A DNA stretch of 64,000 nt from Topomyia yanbarensis (taxonomy: Eukaryota > Arthropoda > Insecta > Diptera > Culicidae): positions 309,039,115 to 309,103,114 of the forward strand of contig NC_080672.1 in NCBI RefSeq assembly GCF_030247195.1. Direction: 5' to 3'. Both the position numbers and the translations under genes were made by a program. The notes under the pieces are model-generated. The model was not told the DNA's origin and ran no database searches. It saw nothing but the letters and a program-made list of their open reading frames with translations. Below, one piece after another: positions 21,448 through 34,639 of the stretch; the stretch's first letter is position 1; each line of letters begins with the position of its first letter.

Positions 21448-24400
21448 GAGCTACAAATTGTTAAATGTCGCTGATAATCATGTTATTTAAATTTATTTTT
21501 AAAACATTTCGGGGGGGGGGGGACTTTAGCACCCTAGCGCCCCCCTCGCTGGCTACGTGCCTGGTTTAGTGTGACGGACCACAGGCGGATAGTCGAAAAT
21601 TTCAAGAGGGATCCCAATAGTTCAGTGAGAAACGCGGCGACTTTACTGAATTTCTTAAAAAAAAAATTGAACATCATGCAGAAAAAACGCGAAAGACTAC
21701 AAACTACATACAAAGTCAATAAGGCACCGAATCGCAACTAACGATAGATCACAGAGGAGGTCTATTTCGGTAAACGATCTTAATCACCTGAACGCATTGT
21801 AATTGCGGCCAATTAAGAAATACTTGGCCATCGTGAAACAGGCATACCTTCCATAGTGTACTCGAACTCTACCAAGTTTCAAAATTTACTTTGAAAACAG
21901 TTGTGAAATTTGTGAACGTATGCAAACATATATGTGTTTGCCATATAAAACCTTAATCGCTTTGGGGCACGTGTTAAAGTGGTCCAATTTCGCTCAAATT
22001 TTTACCAATTTTTTGATACCTTGTTTTTGTCTGGCGATGGACAAAATTCCAATATCGCAAAAATAACTGCCATCCTAAGCTATAGTCAACACAACTTCGA
22101 GTCCCTATTAGGAAACAGTATTCTTTTATTTCTAGGCAAAAGCGGAAGAAGAACTTTGAATATCGAATTCACTCTCACAATCAGAACTTTCATTAGCTAA
22201 ACCCGACCTAAAAACCTCATCAAATGAACACTATCCTGGAATATGGATTCTCAAACACAACATCAAGTCTGTAATTATCATGTCAAACAGCAGACCTCAA
22301 AACATCTGCAGAAGTCACTAATGCGGTGTAGTGCGAAAAGCGCAACACATTCTCTGAATAAATCCAATCAAACAATCATTTCGGTTGCATTTCGAGCTGT
22401 ATCCAGCAGCAACCACGTCCTTCCAACGTCAGCACCGAGGCAGGTTTGTATTATGGTTTCAGTTATTATTAACGACATTTGCTGATGCAGTCTCACGCCT
22501 TGCTCACCTGCTGCGTAGAAGCGCGGGACAAGCAGCAGCATCCGTACGACCATAACATCAGTGATTAAACACATTAGAGCATAATCTTTCCCGTTGGCGT
22601 ATCCGGATGGCACGCACTACTTCTGCTGGAACTACCACTAGTAAATACTGGAGCTGTTGCTGCTGCCACTTCAACATTCCCTTGATTGTAATCGAAAAGT
22701 TCACAGTATCAGCAGCGGTGATGACAACGCTGCTGATGATGCTATCCTTCGAGGTCCCTACTACAAGGCAATACATACAGAGAGAGATAGAGATCACGTC
22801 TGGGGGAGCGAAGCGTATAATTAATTTCTGGTATCGAGATATTTACCGATCCATAAATAATGCTCTCCGTTAGTATATAATTGAACTCGTAAATCAAGTT
22901 ATACCCGAGGTCTTTACCATATCTGCCAAGTGCTAGCATGGCGCGAATCATCAACCACCAGAGAATATGGAGCAGGTGGAAGCACCGCCAGAAACCCACC
23001 ACCCATCGGTCGGACGGAAGCAGTAAAGGCTGAAGGCACTGAGGCAAAGAAAGCGTTCACGATGCGGTGTACCTAGCAATTCTCCATTGATGAGAATAGA
23101 GGTGAAGTAATGAATTTCCCTACTGAGAACTTAACTATCTCGTAGGTTAGCACCTCGTCTAGTGCCTTGTGTGTAGCGGTGTGATGGAAGGATAATCCTT
23201 CCGGAAGGTATGGCTTCTTTATGCACAGGTATTCTAAATATAACAGCACCCAGTGGCGAAACTATCAATTAAGTCTAGGGGTTGAACGTAAATCTGGGAA
23301 GTGGTAGAGCTTCTGCGATGGAAAATCTTGCTCATACATTTTTCATGAAAAATTGTTTAAAGTGTAAAAAACATATGTATGTGATAGTTATTGTTATATT
23401 TCGATTAAATCCTTATATTATCCTGAAAGCAAGTCAGTAGTCGGAAAACTCCACACATGGTACACCCCTGTCAATGAAACAGTATAAATACAATTGTTTT
23501 ACACTACTAATTCAACACACAGTAAAACAATTTCACGATACAGTGGAAACTAAACGTAATTAGTAAACTATTTAGCTCAACACGCACCCTACATCGCATC
23601 CCCGTTCGCCTGCCTGACCACTTTTCTACTGATTGCTGGCACTTGATCAGGTTCTAGTGTGTTCATGTCCAATCTGCATGTCTGCAAAAGAGTTGTAAGA
23701 AGCAACAATGTGGAACGCAATCATATACAGATTGCAGATATCAAGCGGTCTTAAGGACACGACAGGAAAGAATTCCACAGAGAACACCACGACTAACCGA
23801 TTATGTAGTGTGTGTGCGTGTGTGTGTGCTGATGACAACAAAAGATCCCACCCCCACCACACGGTGAAAACTCCATATACACCACCTGCTGGGAATAGTA
23901 CGCCCACACTACAGTCCCCTGAAACTTAACCTAGCTATTTACGACCGAGTACCGCAACGCATTATCCCAGTGAACAGGAACAGGAGAAAGATTCTGGCCG
24001 TGGTGGAACCAGTTAATCTTTTGCCGCTCGTATGTAAACAGCAGCCGCACTCTTCTATATTTGGGGTGATTCGGTATTAATGTATTCCCATATTACCATT
24101 TCGGAAGGAGGGAAAATCGATTGCGAAGAAAATGATAGAGTGCGTGCCAGTGGAGCATATTTTCGTCGGTGGAAGTCTTTGGCAGTATAAACAAGAACGT
24201 GCTACGTTTGTTAGGTTTCCCTAGATCAAGGCGGGCATTCAAGGCGGTAAATACATGGAAAGGCAGATGGGAATTTAAGAGGTTCGCTTTCGATCCTATG
24301 CTAACGATTGCTACCCTGTGCGTTCCTCGACTGGTCGGTACTATGTTTAAACATATTAAAGTATGCTGAGGGGTTTAGTTGGTGAATGAATTATTTATCA

Positions 24401-24973
24401 ATACTGTTCTTGCCTACCGTATTTATTTTCTTCGCAGACAAGTTAACCAAGCGACTAAAGATTTAGTCGGTAAGGATCTCATACGGAGTGGTTTGTTCAA
24501 GTTTAGTCCACCACAACACCAGCTTAGTTTCAAATTCATGGCGTAGCTAAGTTCTCAGTCTTGGTCGCAGTGGCAAAGTTTCCCCTAACAAAAAAATGTT
24601 CTCAGGCTTGAGATTAACATAATATGATAAACATCTAAAATGATCTAAACGTAACTGTAACGTAATTTTTTATCTCGGTTGTATCACTGGTGGGTACGAC
24701 TTTGAATTGATTTAGTTATTATATACAATATTCAATTTTTTTGAATTATTAGACCCTTGAATTCTAGTTACTTCTTCCAATTTTACAAACCGATCTTTGA
24801 ACCGATGAAATATTCAAGAATAGAAGATCTAAAGTCACGCAGATCCAAAACTGCAAAATATGAAAATTCGAAAATCTAAAATTCCTGAAATCTAATAATC
24901 CAATGATCGGAGCGAGTCGAAAGATCCAATGCTCCAATGATTCACTAGACCAAGAATCGGTCCATTGGATCAT
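21448..24973. other. intronic sequence, mostly unrecognised
   Basis: This begins with a G-run and AGCGCCCCCCTCGCTGGCTA near 21510-21560, a phrase resembling worn transposon ends (compare CTAGCTACGCCCCTG near 37300). A GT-rich microsatellite lies near 23805-23830. A GC-richer stretch at 22350-23050 has short frames on both strands with no recognised domain. 24760-24973 is AT-rich with many GATC and AATC words, apparently a decayed margin of the following satellite. Confidence 0.4.
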
Positions 24974-26490
24974 TAGAATCTTTGAATCTTTGAATCCTTT
25001 GAATCGTTGGAATAGTTGGAATCGTTGGAATCGTTGGAATCGTTGGAATCGTTGGAATAGTTGGAATCGTTGGAATCGTTGGAATCGTTGGAATCGTTGG
25101 AATCGTTGGAATCGTTGGAATCGTTGGAATCGTTGGAATCGTTGGAATCGTTGGAATCGTTGGAATCGTTGGAATCGTTGGAATCGTTGGAATCGTTGGA
25201 ATCGTTGGAATCGTTGGAATCGTTGGAATCGTTGGAATCGTTGGAATCGTTGAAATCCTTTGAATCCTTGGAATCCTTGGAATCCTTGGAATCCTTGGAA
25301 TCCTTTGAATCCTTTGAATCCTTTGAATCCCTTGAATCCTTTGAATCCTTTGAATCCTTTGAATCCTTTGAATCCTTTGAATCCTTTGAATCCTTTGAAT
25401 CCTTTGAATCCTTTGAATCCTTTGAATCCTTTGAATCCTTTGAATCCTTTGAATCCTTTGAATCCTTTGAATCCTTTGAATCCTTTGAATCCTTTGAATC
25501 CTTTGAATCCTTTGAATCCTTTGAATCCTTTGAATCCTTTGAATCCTTTGAATCCTTTGAATCCTTTGAATCCTTTGAATCCTTTGAATCCTTTGAATCC
25601 TTTGAATCCTTTGAATCCTTTGAATCCTTTGAATCCTTTGAATCCTTTGAATCCTTTGAATCCTTTGAATCCTTTGAATCCTTCGAATCCTTTGAATCCT
25701 TTGAATCCTTTGAATCCTTTGAATCCTTTGAATCCTTTGAATCCTTTGAATCCTTTGAATCCTTTGAATCCTTTGAATCCTTTGAATCCTTTGAATCCTT
25801 TGAATCCTTTGAATCCTTTGAATCCTTTGAATCCTTTGAATCCTTTGAATCCTATGAATCTTTTGAATCCTTTGAATCCTTTGAATCATTTGAATCATTT
25901 GAATCATTTGAATCATTTGAATCATTTGAATCATTTGAATTCTTTGAATCATTTGAATCATTTGAATCCTTTGAATCCTTTGAATCCTTTGAATCCTTTG
26001 AATCCTTTGAATCCTTTGAATCCTTTGAATCCTTTGAATCCTTTGAATCCTTTGAATCCTTTGAATCCTTTGAATCCTTTGAATCCGTTGAATCCGTTGA
26101 ATCTTTTGAATCCTTTGAATCCTTTGAATCCTTTGAATCCTTTGAATCCCTTGAATCCCTTGAACCCTTTGAACCCTTTGAATCCTTTGAATCCTTTGAA
26201 TCCTTTGAATCCTTTGAATCCTTTGAATCCTTTGAATCCTTTGAATCCTTTGAATCCTTTGAATCCTTTGAATCCTTTGAATCCTTTGAATCCTTTCAAT
26301 CTTTTGAATCCTTTGAATCCTTTGAATCCTTTGAATCCTTTGAATCCTTTGAATCCTTTGAATCCTTTGAATCCTTTGAATCCTTTGAATCCTTTGAATC
26401 CTTTGAATCCTTTGAATCCTTTGAATCCTTTGAATCCTTTGAATCCTTTGAATCCTTGGAATCCTTTGAATCCTTTGAATCTTAGAAACT
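24974..26490. repeat. 9-bp minisatellite (TTTGAATCC / GTTGGAATC)
   Basis: About 1.5 kb of a nonamer, roughly 165 copies. A GTTGGAATC block (about 25005-25252) changes into TTTGAATCC with a short CCTTGGAAT transition, and a CATTTGAAT block lies at about 25887-25966. Because 9 is a multiple of 3, each frame encodes a tripeptide repeat and only one frame per strand contains a regular stop. The long open frames here (Phe-Glu-Ser, Leu-Asn-Pro, Gly-Phe-Lys, Ile-Gln-Arg repeats) are artefacts, not genes. On the host transcript strand the unit reads GGATTCAAA. Confidence 0.97.
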
Positions 26491-28314
26491 TTGAATTTAC
26501 TGACACGAGGGATGTGGTCGGTATGACTGGCAGATGGTTCTGTCAGGTAGAGATTTTTTACCTGTATTTCCGGTATGTTTCAACAGGTTTGCCGGAAGCA
26601 GACTGAAGCAATAGGTAAATTTTGAACTTTCAAACGACATTCAATTAGCTATAGATTACTAAATAGAAAAATTTATGAAAATGTTAGAGCAAAAATGTGA
26701 AATATACATTACAAACAGGCTTAAAACCTTGCGGACTAATCTTTTGTCTTCTGCTGGCAGGAGTCGAGCTTAAGCAGTGTTACTACGAATCACTTAAGTC
26801 TACCAAGATATCTCACGGCTAAGATAGACTTGTCACTCTTTGCCACGAGAACCGACCGTGTCTGCATCATCTCCATGCACATGGGGTGTATGCGTGGAAT
26901 GATTTTTGATTTACAAAAAAATGTATCTCCGAAACGTCTGGCGCCTGTTATGAAAATTTAAATTATCTTTAAATTCAAAATATAGAAATATGGAATTTCT
27001 AATGTCCATCGTAATGAAAATCAAGAACAACCAATTAATACGCAATTTTTCCTACAAAATCAAATATTTTTCAACACTTTTACACAGGTTTTCTACCATG
27101 AAACATAGTGGAATTAAATGGTCGAAAAACTGTGTAAAGTGTCACGTACATTCCGCTAAGACCCTCGTTCGCGTGTACATTGGAAAATATTTTTTCTTGA
27201 AACAACATTTAAAATCCATTTAATTGTGCTATAAAAATCGGCGCAGTGATTCAGCAGTTATAAACTTTTAAAAAAATCAACTTTTGATAAACACGATTTT
27301 TTACACCAGTCTAATGTGGAAAGGGAAACTTAAATAACGAAATTAAAAAACTCGTGCCTAATGTTTTTCGTTAAGGAACGATTCTACCAAATATTACCAA
27401 ATTCTGAGAGATCTTATAAATGTTTTATTAAGGATTTGCAGTATATTAGAAGGTTCGGCTTGTTGACACTATTTGTTAGACATCATTTCAATAATATTCG
27501 AATAACTTTTGTGTATCAACTTTGATCATTTTGCATTCATTGTTGGACATAAAATTTCATATGAGAACTTCAGATATGACGGTGCTTGAATGCTTACACC
27601 GCCATCAAATGACGAAAATTTGCGACAAAGTCTCAAGGCGACACGGAGAGCTAAAGTTACTGTCGATAAAAAATATAAAGAATCATATAACAGGGATGAT
27701 TCATGTTTTAATACGACGTTACCAAAATAAGACATATTGTAATGGAAATTGGAAATGTTCCAGGATATTTTAAGTCCACACATAAAAAAATTCCTTGCGT
27801 TTCTCATTGTAACCCGTAGTTATCCGTCAACTGACCAGCATTAAAATGTGGTAATCTGTCCTTCATAGTTTCATGACGTTGTTTGAGGATGAAGAGAGCT
27901 TTCATCAAATAGAAGGAATCATGAAGTAGGATGGGTTTACCGTACTCCGATTGATCGTTGTAATAGATGTTAGTTGATATTATTTGATTCTTTTTTAAGT
28001 TCAATTCTCATAGCTGCGTAGTAGGGCGCAGCAAAAAAACTCATTTTTGAATTTAGAAAACCACCACCCTCTAATCATATGCCATATACCGATTTCAAAA
28101 CACCCAGATTTGACATTATTTTGACAATATTTAGCTTCCACCCCTTCGATTGAAGATTTTGTCGGAAAATGAAAGGGAAACTATACAAAAGGCTTTAAAT
28201 CTTGAACTAGCTCTCTGCTAACTATAGTTTATACCTTTCCAACCCCTCCCCGTACATCCCTAGTTTCGCATCTATTCAATTCCAGAAACCAGCCAGTTAA
28301 AAAAAATTAGGTTG
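26491..28314. other. intronic sequence with no supported gene
   Basis: AT-rich. Short frames at 26990-27223 and 27522-27807 show no domain. The phrase near 27230-27310 (TCGGCGCAGTGATTCAGCAG) looks repeat-derived, but I cannot assign a family. Confidence 0.4.
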
Positions 28315-28889
28315 ACGGAAGGCAAAGATGTTCCAAAGCCCAAAAAAGTCAATTTTCGTAAAAAAAAAATTGTTTCGAGTGTACATCAAATCTCGACGTT
28401 TCATGCTTTTTAAAGACATTTTACAAATTAAAAAAAAAAAACCCTTTGAATATTATTCAATTCCTTCTTATATGGAACAAAAAACCGTCGTAGGCGGCCA
28501 ATGTGGTCAACGCGACTTTAGTTAGTCATTATTTACCTAGACTGGCAAATCCAAGTAATTTTGCACCAATTTTAATAAGTTTTGCATCATTTTGATATCA
28601 TTGTGTACCAGTTTTTGATGGGATATTTCTGTGTGGTCGCACTCGTCGGATCAATTAAAAATTCAGTAGTTACTTACGGTTACACCGTTCATTTGAAATT
28701 AAGTTTGAACAATTTGGTTCAGCCATCTCTGAGAAAAGTGAGTTAGGAAAATACATACACACTCATACAGACATTTGCTGATCTCGACCAACTGAGTCGA
28801 ATGGGATATGACATTCTGCCGTCCGGGCTGGGATTAGGTTGACCATGTTCAAAGTAATTGCATAATTTTTCTACATAAGAAAGGCAAAA
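28315..28889 (+). repeat. mosquito interspersed repeat, 3' part (isolated copy)
   Basis: The word order matches the arrays at 37-44 kb: AATCTCGACGTTTCATGC, CCGTCGTAGGCGGCCAATGT, GGTTCAGCCATCTCTGAG, a short ACATACACAC stretch, ATCTCGACCAACTGAGTCGA, and the terminal segment TACATAAGAAAGGCAAAA. This is a single monomer with one end. Confidence 0.8.
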
Positions 28890-29648
28890 ATCTCAGGAAT
28901 CAAAGGATATCTTTGTGATTTTAGTCAGAATACGAGAAATTGAGATTCTAGAGCATTTATATAAAATTTTATTATTTTCTCATGTATATATCTGTATTAC
29001 TCTTCAATAATTGTTTAAAAAAATTACCTAATTGAACATGAAATATGCTCTGAAACAAAATGGATATAGATTTGTTATGGGTAAAACTCACAAGCATTAC
29101 ATTAAAAAAATAAGAATTTCCCGAATACTTCCACAAGTTAATATGAGGGAAAATATATTAATTGCTATAGAATATTTTCCCTCATATTATTCCAATGTTA
29201 TAATAACAAGAACTTCAATCGAAGTAGGTGAGGATAAAAAAATCGTCCAAATGCTGCGAAATTAGGCATAGTAACTTACACTAACATTTGTCGCAATATG
29301 GGACGCTGGGGAGAGGTCGCTTGATAATAAAAAAATGCAATACACAATTATAAAGGTTAAGATTGTTCATACTGAGATTTGTCCGTCGACAGTGCCAGAT
29401 CCGATGAAGAGCTAAATTATTTTCCACGTCCTCGAATCGCTTGCCAGACCAAGATTTTTTGGCCAATTTTGAAAGATTTTTCTTCAGCTGTCGGCGCAGC
29501 TTCTTTCCGTGTATCCTGGTCACGGTCTTTTGTTTGTCGGTATGGTCCGGTACCTTCCGAACTTATTATATGAGTATAGTTCAAATAGTTTCATTGTTTT
29601 TACTCAATATAAATTTAAACCTGCTGCGAAATGCCAGATCGACACATG
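28890..29648. other. intronic sequence with one 18-bp hairpin
   Basis: A perfect inverted repeat TAATATGAGGGAAAATAT lies at 29139-29156 and 29172-29189 with a 15-nt loop. No reading frame in this stretch is recognisable. Confidence 0.5.
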
Positions 29649-29909
29649 AATTGAAGACTTTTTTTCATTAGGTCCAACCTGTAAATGAGAGCCCTCTTTT
29701 TTCGCTTTCTCTTTCGCTTATTACTGCGAAACCATAAAACTTTTTAAACATTTATCAGTATGTTTCGAAAGACCAAGGTTTTTACTAGCTTATTATGCCT
29801 AGAGTTGAAGGGAAATCATAAAGGTGACCAAGTAATTCGCGGAAGAGAAAGTAAACATGGAGTGGCTATCTTTTTCAGATTGGACCTATTGAAAAAAAAG
29901 TCTTCAATT
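29649..29909. mobile_element. small MITE with AATTGAAGACTTTTTTT ends
   Basis: The left end AATTGAAGACTTTTTTTCAT is followed by AGGTCCAACCTG. The right end, complemented, is AATTGAAGACTTTTTTTTCA followed by ATAGGTCCAATCTG. Both arms go on to CTTTCTCTTtCGC-like sequence. About 261 bp, no coding capacity. A target duplication is not clear. Confidence 0.7.
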
Positions 29910-32900
29910 GGTTCCATGCCATCCTGAGTTTGGTGTACTGTTTCCTGTAGCTACCATCGTTAAGGTTGTCTGAAGCTCTTTGAACGTCTTATTCACATGG
30001 AATACAACTCAATTTATGATTCTGAGCTGCTCTGCTACCGATCCCTCGGTAAGAAACGTTTGGATATTGATGAAACTCTGACAATATATACATTGCACTA
30101 TAAGCTGGTTTCTTCTAAAATTTCTGCCATTTCTACCGATGCATTAAAATGTCTATTTTTCCAATCTGAGCATTATCGTTGTCGATAGAAGCTTAACATA
30201 ATTCAAAGTGACTAGGTTTTTTGTTTCGAGGGAATCATCTTATCGTATAGTTACTGAAAACAGTCTCAAATGATTGAAGTTACCTCGATGATTAAAAATA
30301 TCCCGTTTAACGGTATTAGGACCCCTACAAGATAGTCTCGGTCTCTAATAGCAACGAGAGTTCAAATAAAGTGACTTTCCTTCTCCAGTAGAGAACCCCT
30401 GGTTGTGGCCGGTATCGTTATTGACCATTTTATAAAATTCTTGAATAAGTGAAATATGTACAATGAGACTGACGAGCTTCTCTTAAGCTTCATTCCGTTC
30501 GTTCATGGTACATCTTCACTGCTTCGGTCTAGCTAATCTAAATGAAGAGAGTACTTGTTTGTCTACCAGCAACAGCATTACAAATTGCAGTGTTTGTCAG
30601 TGTCCTAGTCGAACAAAATGCATCGTGTTCTTACCAGCCAATACGACAAGGAGAAGATTCGCTCTTCAACGTAAACAGCCAAGCACATCAAAGAATTAAG
30701 GAGGTAAATAGTTCTTTAATTGCTGAGTACCAGCTCGGAACTTCCTTCCGACATTTGATTCGTTATATGAGAAGAGCAAAACTGCCACGAAAAGTAAACA
30801 TTTTAACTACTACTCACTATGATTATGCTGTAACACGATACCGCTCGCACCGTGAACACTGCCTCATTATTAGAACATTGTAAGATGCAGCTGTTATTTT
30901 CTGCAATATGAAAGAGTAAAAATCGAATGCGAAGTCCTTCATAATGGTTTTTATTTTGAGTAACACAAGTCTTCGTAAACGATAAGATCGAAAACATGTT
31001 CATGTTGAGCGAATGCAGAAGTATTATGACGCATTAAAGGGTCCGTCATAAATCATTTTTGGAATTTTTTTTCCAATACGACAAATAAAGAAATTTCCAC
31101 TGCATCAAGATAGAGTACTAAAGAGAATAACCACTCAGAAAATAATCAGCAGTTTCAATTTAAATTCTATAAACACCAAATAACCCACAAGTAATAAAAC
31201 ATATATAGTCGAATTCGAGCATACTATTTCCGTTCTTTTGGGTAGTAAACTTCCTGCCCTACACTCTGTACGAGTCGACCTCTCTGTATATTTTCTACCG
31301 TTTTCCGGTTTTATTCTCAACCTGTCGACCAAGGCACGAAGCAAGCATGCTGCAAATTGGACTAATAGTAGGTAGGAGACAAATGGAGCAAAGTTACACA
31401 CCGGGCTACCAGCAAGAATAAGTTTCTATAAAAGCACGAACGTTATAGTGTTATTAAAAATCATCAAGTTGTTTAAAATGTAACAAATTGCAATACGTGA
31501 TTTTCCGTAGATTGCTTGGACAGCGTGGAAAAGTAACATGATATAGTAAGAGTCGAAAATAGCACCATCCAGTCTGGACTGGAGTGCTAGGTTCTGGATC
31601 AACGGACGGCCATTTATACTTTTACGACACTTTTGTAAGGCTCCTTTTGGCACATGGCGTAGAAAGAGCAAATCCTGATATCGCATATCCTACAGCTAAT
31701 GGTACAGTATGTCCCTGAAATAATTTTAATAGCTATTTTCTGTAGTAGACGCTCTTATTACATCATCTAGATTGCGTAACCGCTTGCTGAAGGTTATTAT
31801 GAATAAACGAAAAAAATATTTTGTGGCATCCCAAAAAACACTTTTAAAAATAATATGAAGTATGTACTGTACATGTCTCTTGGTGGAAGCCTCCTCTGGG
31901 AAGTCTTTTCATGCGAAAGTGATAAGCGCAAGCCATGTTTCTGCCAGTTCTATTGTTGATGTAGCTGAGCTTGCTGCTCGGTTGGATTCAAGATAGTGTC
32001 GCCTTAGAAACAATTTTATTGAATGTTTTTCTTTTATGCGGGCTGTAAAAGGCGCTTTGAAACGGCTCGTTTCATCGGATGTGATTGTGCAAAGCGTATA
32101 AGTTGCAAAATAGAAAAAAAAATCCAAACTTTTTAGGAATCAAATACAATACACAATGACGGCTTTATTCAAATAACACTCCTTTGTTAAACAACTCAGC
32201 AATCTGACTCGAAAGCACAGTTTGATCAATATCAATTTACTTATCAAACATCATCCTCCATCTCTCTCTCTCTCTCTTCTTCCGTCTGCGCTTCACCGTC
32301 GACAAACGGCCAATTCCAGTGCGAAAGATCTAATTTAGGCACCCATTAACCTTTTAATCGGATTACAATATTGCTTCATCAAATGTCAATTAGCTCGGCC
32401 GGGCTGCACAAGCAAAATGCTAAGGACAGAGCACCAACAGGAGAAACTCGATCCTCGGCTATGGCGCCGCCCGTCATAGAGGTTGGCAGCACAAATGCTT
32501 TTTCAATCATCAGACTACGACCAAGGACGAAACTAAAAACTTGCCACCAGCTCAGCAACAGAGCTATCTCAAACAGCGGCGGAGCGGAAGACAGTGCCAT
32601 ACCTTATAAGGTTGACTCCCTGTGGTGAATGGAAACCACACCGCCCCCCCCCGATCGCCGTCTGGGTATATGCGAGTCGGCAGCTAACAAACCTAGGACA
32701 GGAGATAGCTTCGTGTCGCCAGCAGATTGTGCGACAGTCAACAGGCGAATTAGGACGTGTTGTTCATTCTGTTTCCTGATTTCTCGGTAAGGGTTCACAG
32801 CTCTGGTGGAAGTCGTTTTTCATACACAGCTGGAAATAATGGGATGTTAATATCAATGCGGAAGGTTCTAATTTCGTGACCCTTGAGTCCACTTTTATTT

Positions 32901-33150
32901 TATTGAGTTAGTTTCACTGTCGTCTTTTAGTTATATTGCAGCCAAACTAGCTTTCGACGAAACAACGTGTTTGATTTTAATTGAAGCGAATTATCAATGT
33001 TAAGTACTCACTCTATTGATATAATTAAGATTAAAACTAATTAATAAACACTTTCAAATTTTCATACTTGACCAAAATTAATCAAATTTCACCCAGTTCC
33101 TCTTTAGAGTGAGTGTTTGCAACCGCTCACTTGTCACTTGTCAATGAGGA
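29910..33150. other. intronic sequence, no supported gene
   Basis: The longest frame, 30542-30883 (plus), encodes 113 residues starting with a hydrophobic leader-like run, but has no other support. A (TC)n microsatellite lies at 32257-32276. A GC-richer patch at 32280-32800 has frames on both strands without recognised motifs. Confidence 0.4.
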
Positions 33151-33194
33151 TCCGGTCTAGATGAAAAAATAAGCACATCGGTATCGATAGGATT

Positions 33195-33345
33195 TTGTTC
33201 ACCCACATGCAGAATTCTGGGTTGTCCCATCGCGTCCCATCTTTACGTCACTCGACCATCTCAAAGATCCTTCAAAGGTTCCACGAACGGATGCTAGTGG
33301 ACCAGGACGAAAACCGGAAAGAACGAACTAAAAATCTACAAGGGG
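33195..33345 (+). pseudogene. possible mariner-type transposase, N-terminal helix-turn-helix
   Basis: The translation SHRVPSLRHSTISKILQRFH followed by ERMLVDQ has the pattern of the DNA-binding helices of Tc1/mariner transposases (HSTISKIL..F). It is followed by a damaged segment. It may be the start of the same gene whose catalytic part lies at 35945-36420 in the same orientation. The identification is tentative. Confidence 0.35.
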
Positions 33346-33482
33346 CAGCCCTATGGGGTGGCACGAACTGTAGACGTAGGACTATACTACTTAATGTAAA
33401 ATATTTATTTTCTTAGTACATTAATAAATCAAATATATTTCTTACGAATAGTTTAAGCACAACCAATCAACATCGAATGTTA

Positions 33483-34635
33483 GAGTAAGGTGGGGTAAAA
33501 GTGCGCGTGGGGCAAAAGTGCGCATAGGACTTTTAGAAGCACACAAGCGCTAGAACCTGGCAACTCTGTATGGATTTAGTGTATCATTAAGTCAACTAAT
33601 CGCACATATAAGCATGAAAGGTTTGAATATAGTGGCTTGAAATTAAGGGGGAAGGACCATTTTCGCTGATTTGATATTATTTTTTGAATTTTTGGAATCA
33701 TAAATTAGCTGTTGGAATAAATCAGGATCTATAAAACTACAGTACCCTAAAAATCTTCAACATATGGTTCGTTGCGAGATATATTTGATTTGATGAAAAA
33801 AATTCAGTAATTTTCGTAACAATTGATTAAGTTAAAAAACTGACAGTGGGGTAAAAGTGCGCATAGCATATCTGCCCCAAATCAAAAGACCCGAGTGAAG
33901 CTTTTTATATAAAAATTGAACTAATTCTTCCATGATTTAAAGAAGGGACCAGCATCTTAAATAACTGCGAGCTCACCGGTCAAATTACGATTTATATGAG
34001 CGTTTTAGGATCAAAAGCACCAGCATAACTGGTTCCAAGGAAAAATATAGAGTGCCGATAGCTCAGAGTAATTAAAAAAGAAACAAAAAACTATGAAAAT
34101 GTAAATAAAAATGTATTTCCAATATAAATAGTATATTCGCAAGAATTCTTGTAGTGATCTACCCAACTATGACAAATAATGATGTTACCAGGGGTGACAG
34201 TCTGATCATGAACCACATTGTCTAAAAGATGAAACATCCAAGTTTTTTCAACATAATGGAAAACTGAACAACATCAACCGAGGCAGAGGGAGGGGTACTT
34301 TTTAGTTATGAAGGAAGAGTAAGAGGGGATGGATATCCTAAAATTAATTAGTTTAATTGATGGGCGGAAATAAATCGGCTATTTAAGCTGTGCGCACTTT
34401 TGCCCCGTGCTATGCGCACTCTTGCCCCGACCATGGGGCAAAAGTGCGCATTTGAGTATTCATAAGAAAATAAATATTTCTCGGATTATAAGCAAAACCA
34501 AGAGATATCTAGTATTACGTTTTGAAGATGTGTGATGAGAGTAATAATTTGTAATCATGCCGATTTTCTAGTGCTTTTCTACCAATAGTTATTTTACGAA
34601 AACTGTTAGGTGCGCACTTTTGCCCCACCTTACTC
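33483..34635. mobile_element. TA-flanked element with GAGTAAGGTGGGG ends
   Basis: Both termini read GAGTAAGGTGGGG(T/C)AAAAG, continuing GTGCGC, in inverted orientation, and both are flanked by TA (33481-33482 and 34636-34637). The word GGGG(C/T)AAAAGTGCGC recurs inside on both strands: twice at the left end, once near 33847, three times near 34393-34455, once at the right end. The interior has no transposase frame. Length 1,153 bp. The TA duplication suggests mobilisation by a Tc1/mariner-type enzyme. Confidence 0.85.
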
Positions 34636-34639
34636 TACA

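Noticed and set aside
24945..26606. Long open frames of 182-474 codons encoding tripeptide-repeat proteins
   Set aside because: They are produced by the 9-bp satellite, which lacks stops in most frames; there is no non-repetitive coding sequence and frames on both strands are equally open.
30542..30883. 113-codon frame beginning with a signal-peptide-like hydrophobic leader
   Set aside because: No conserved domain, no splice context and no family resemblance; a hydrophobic start alone is common by chance in AT-rich DNA.
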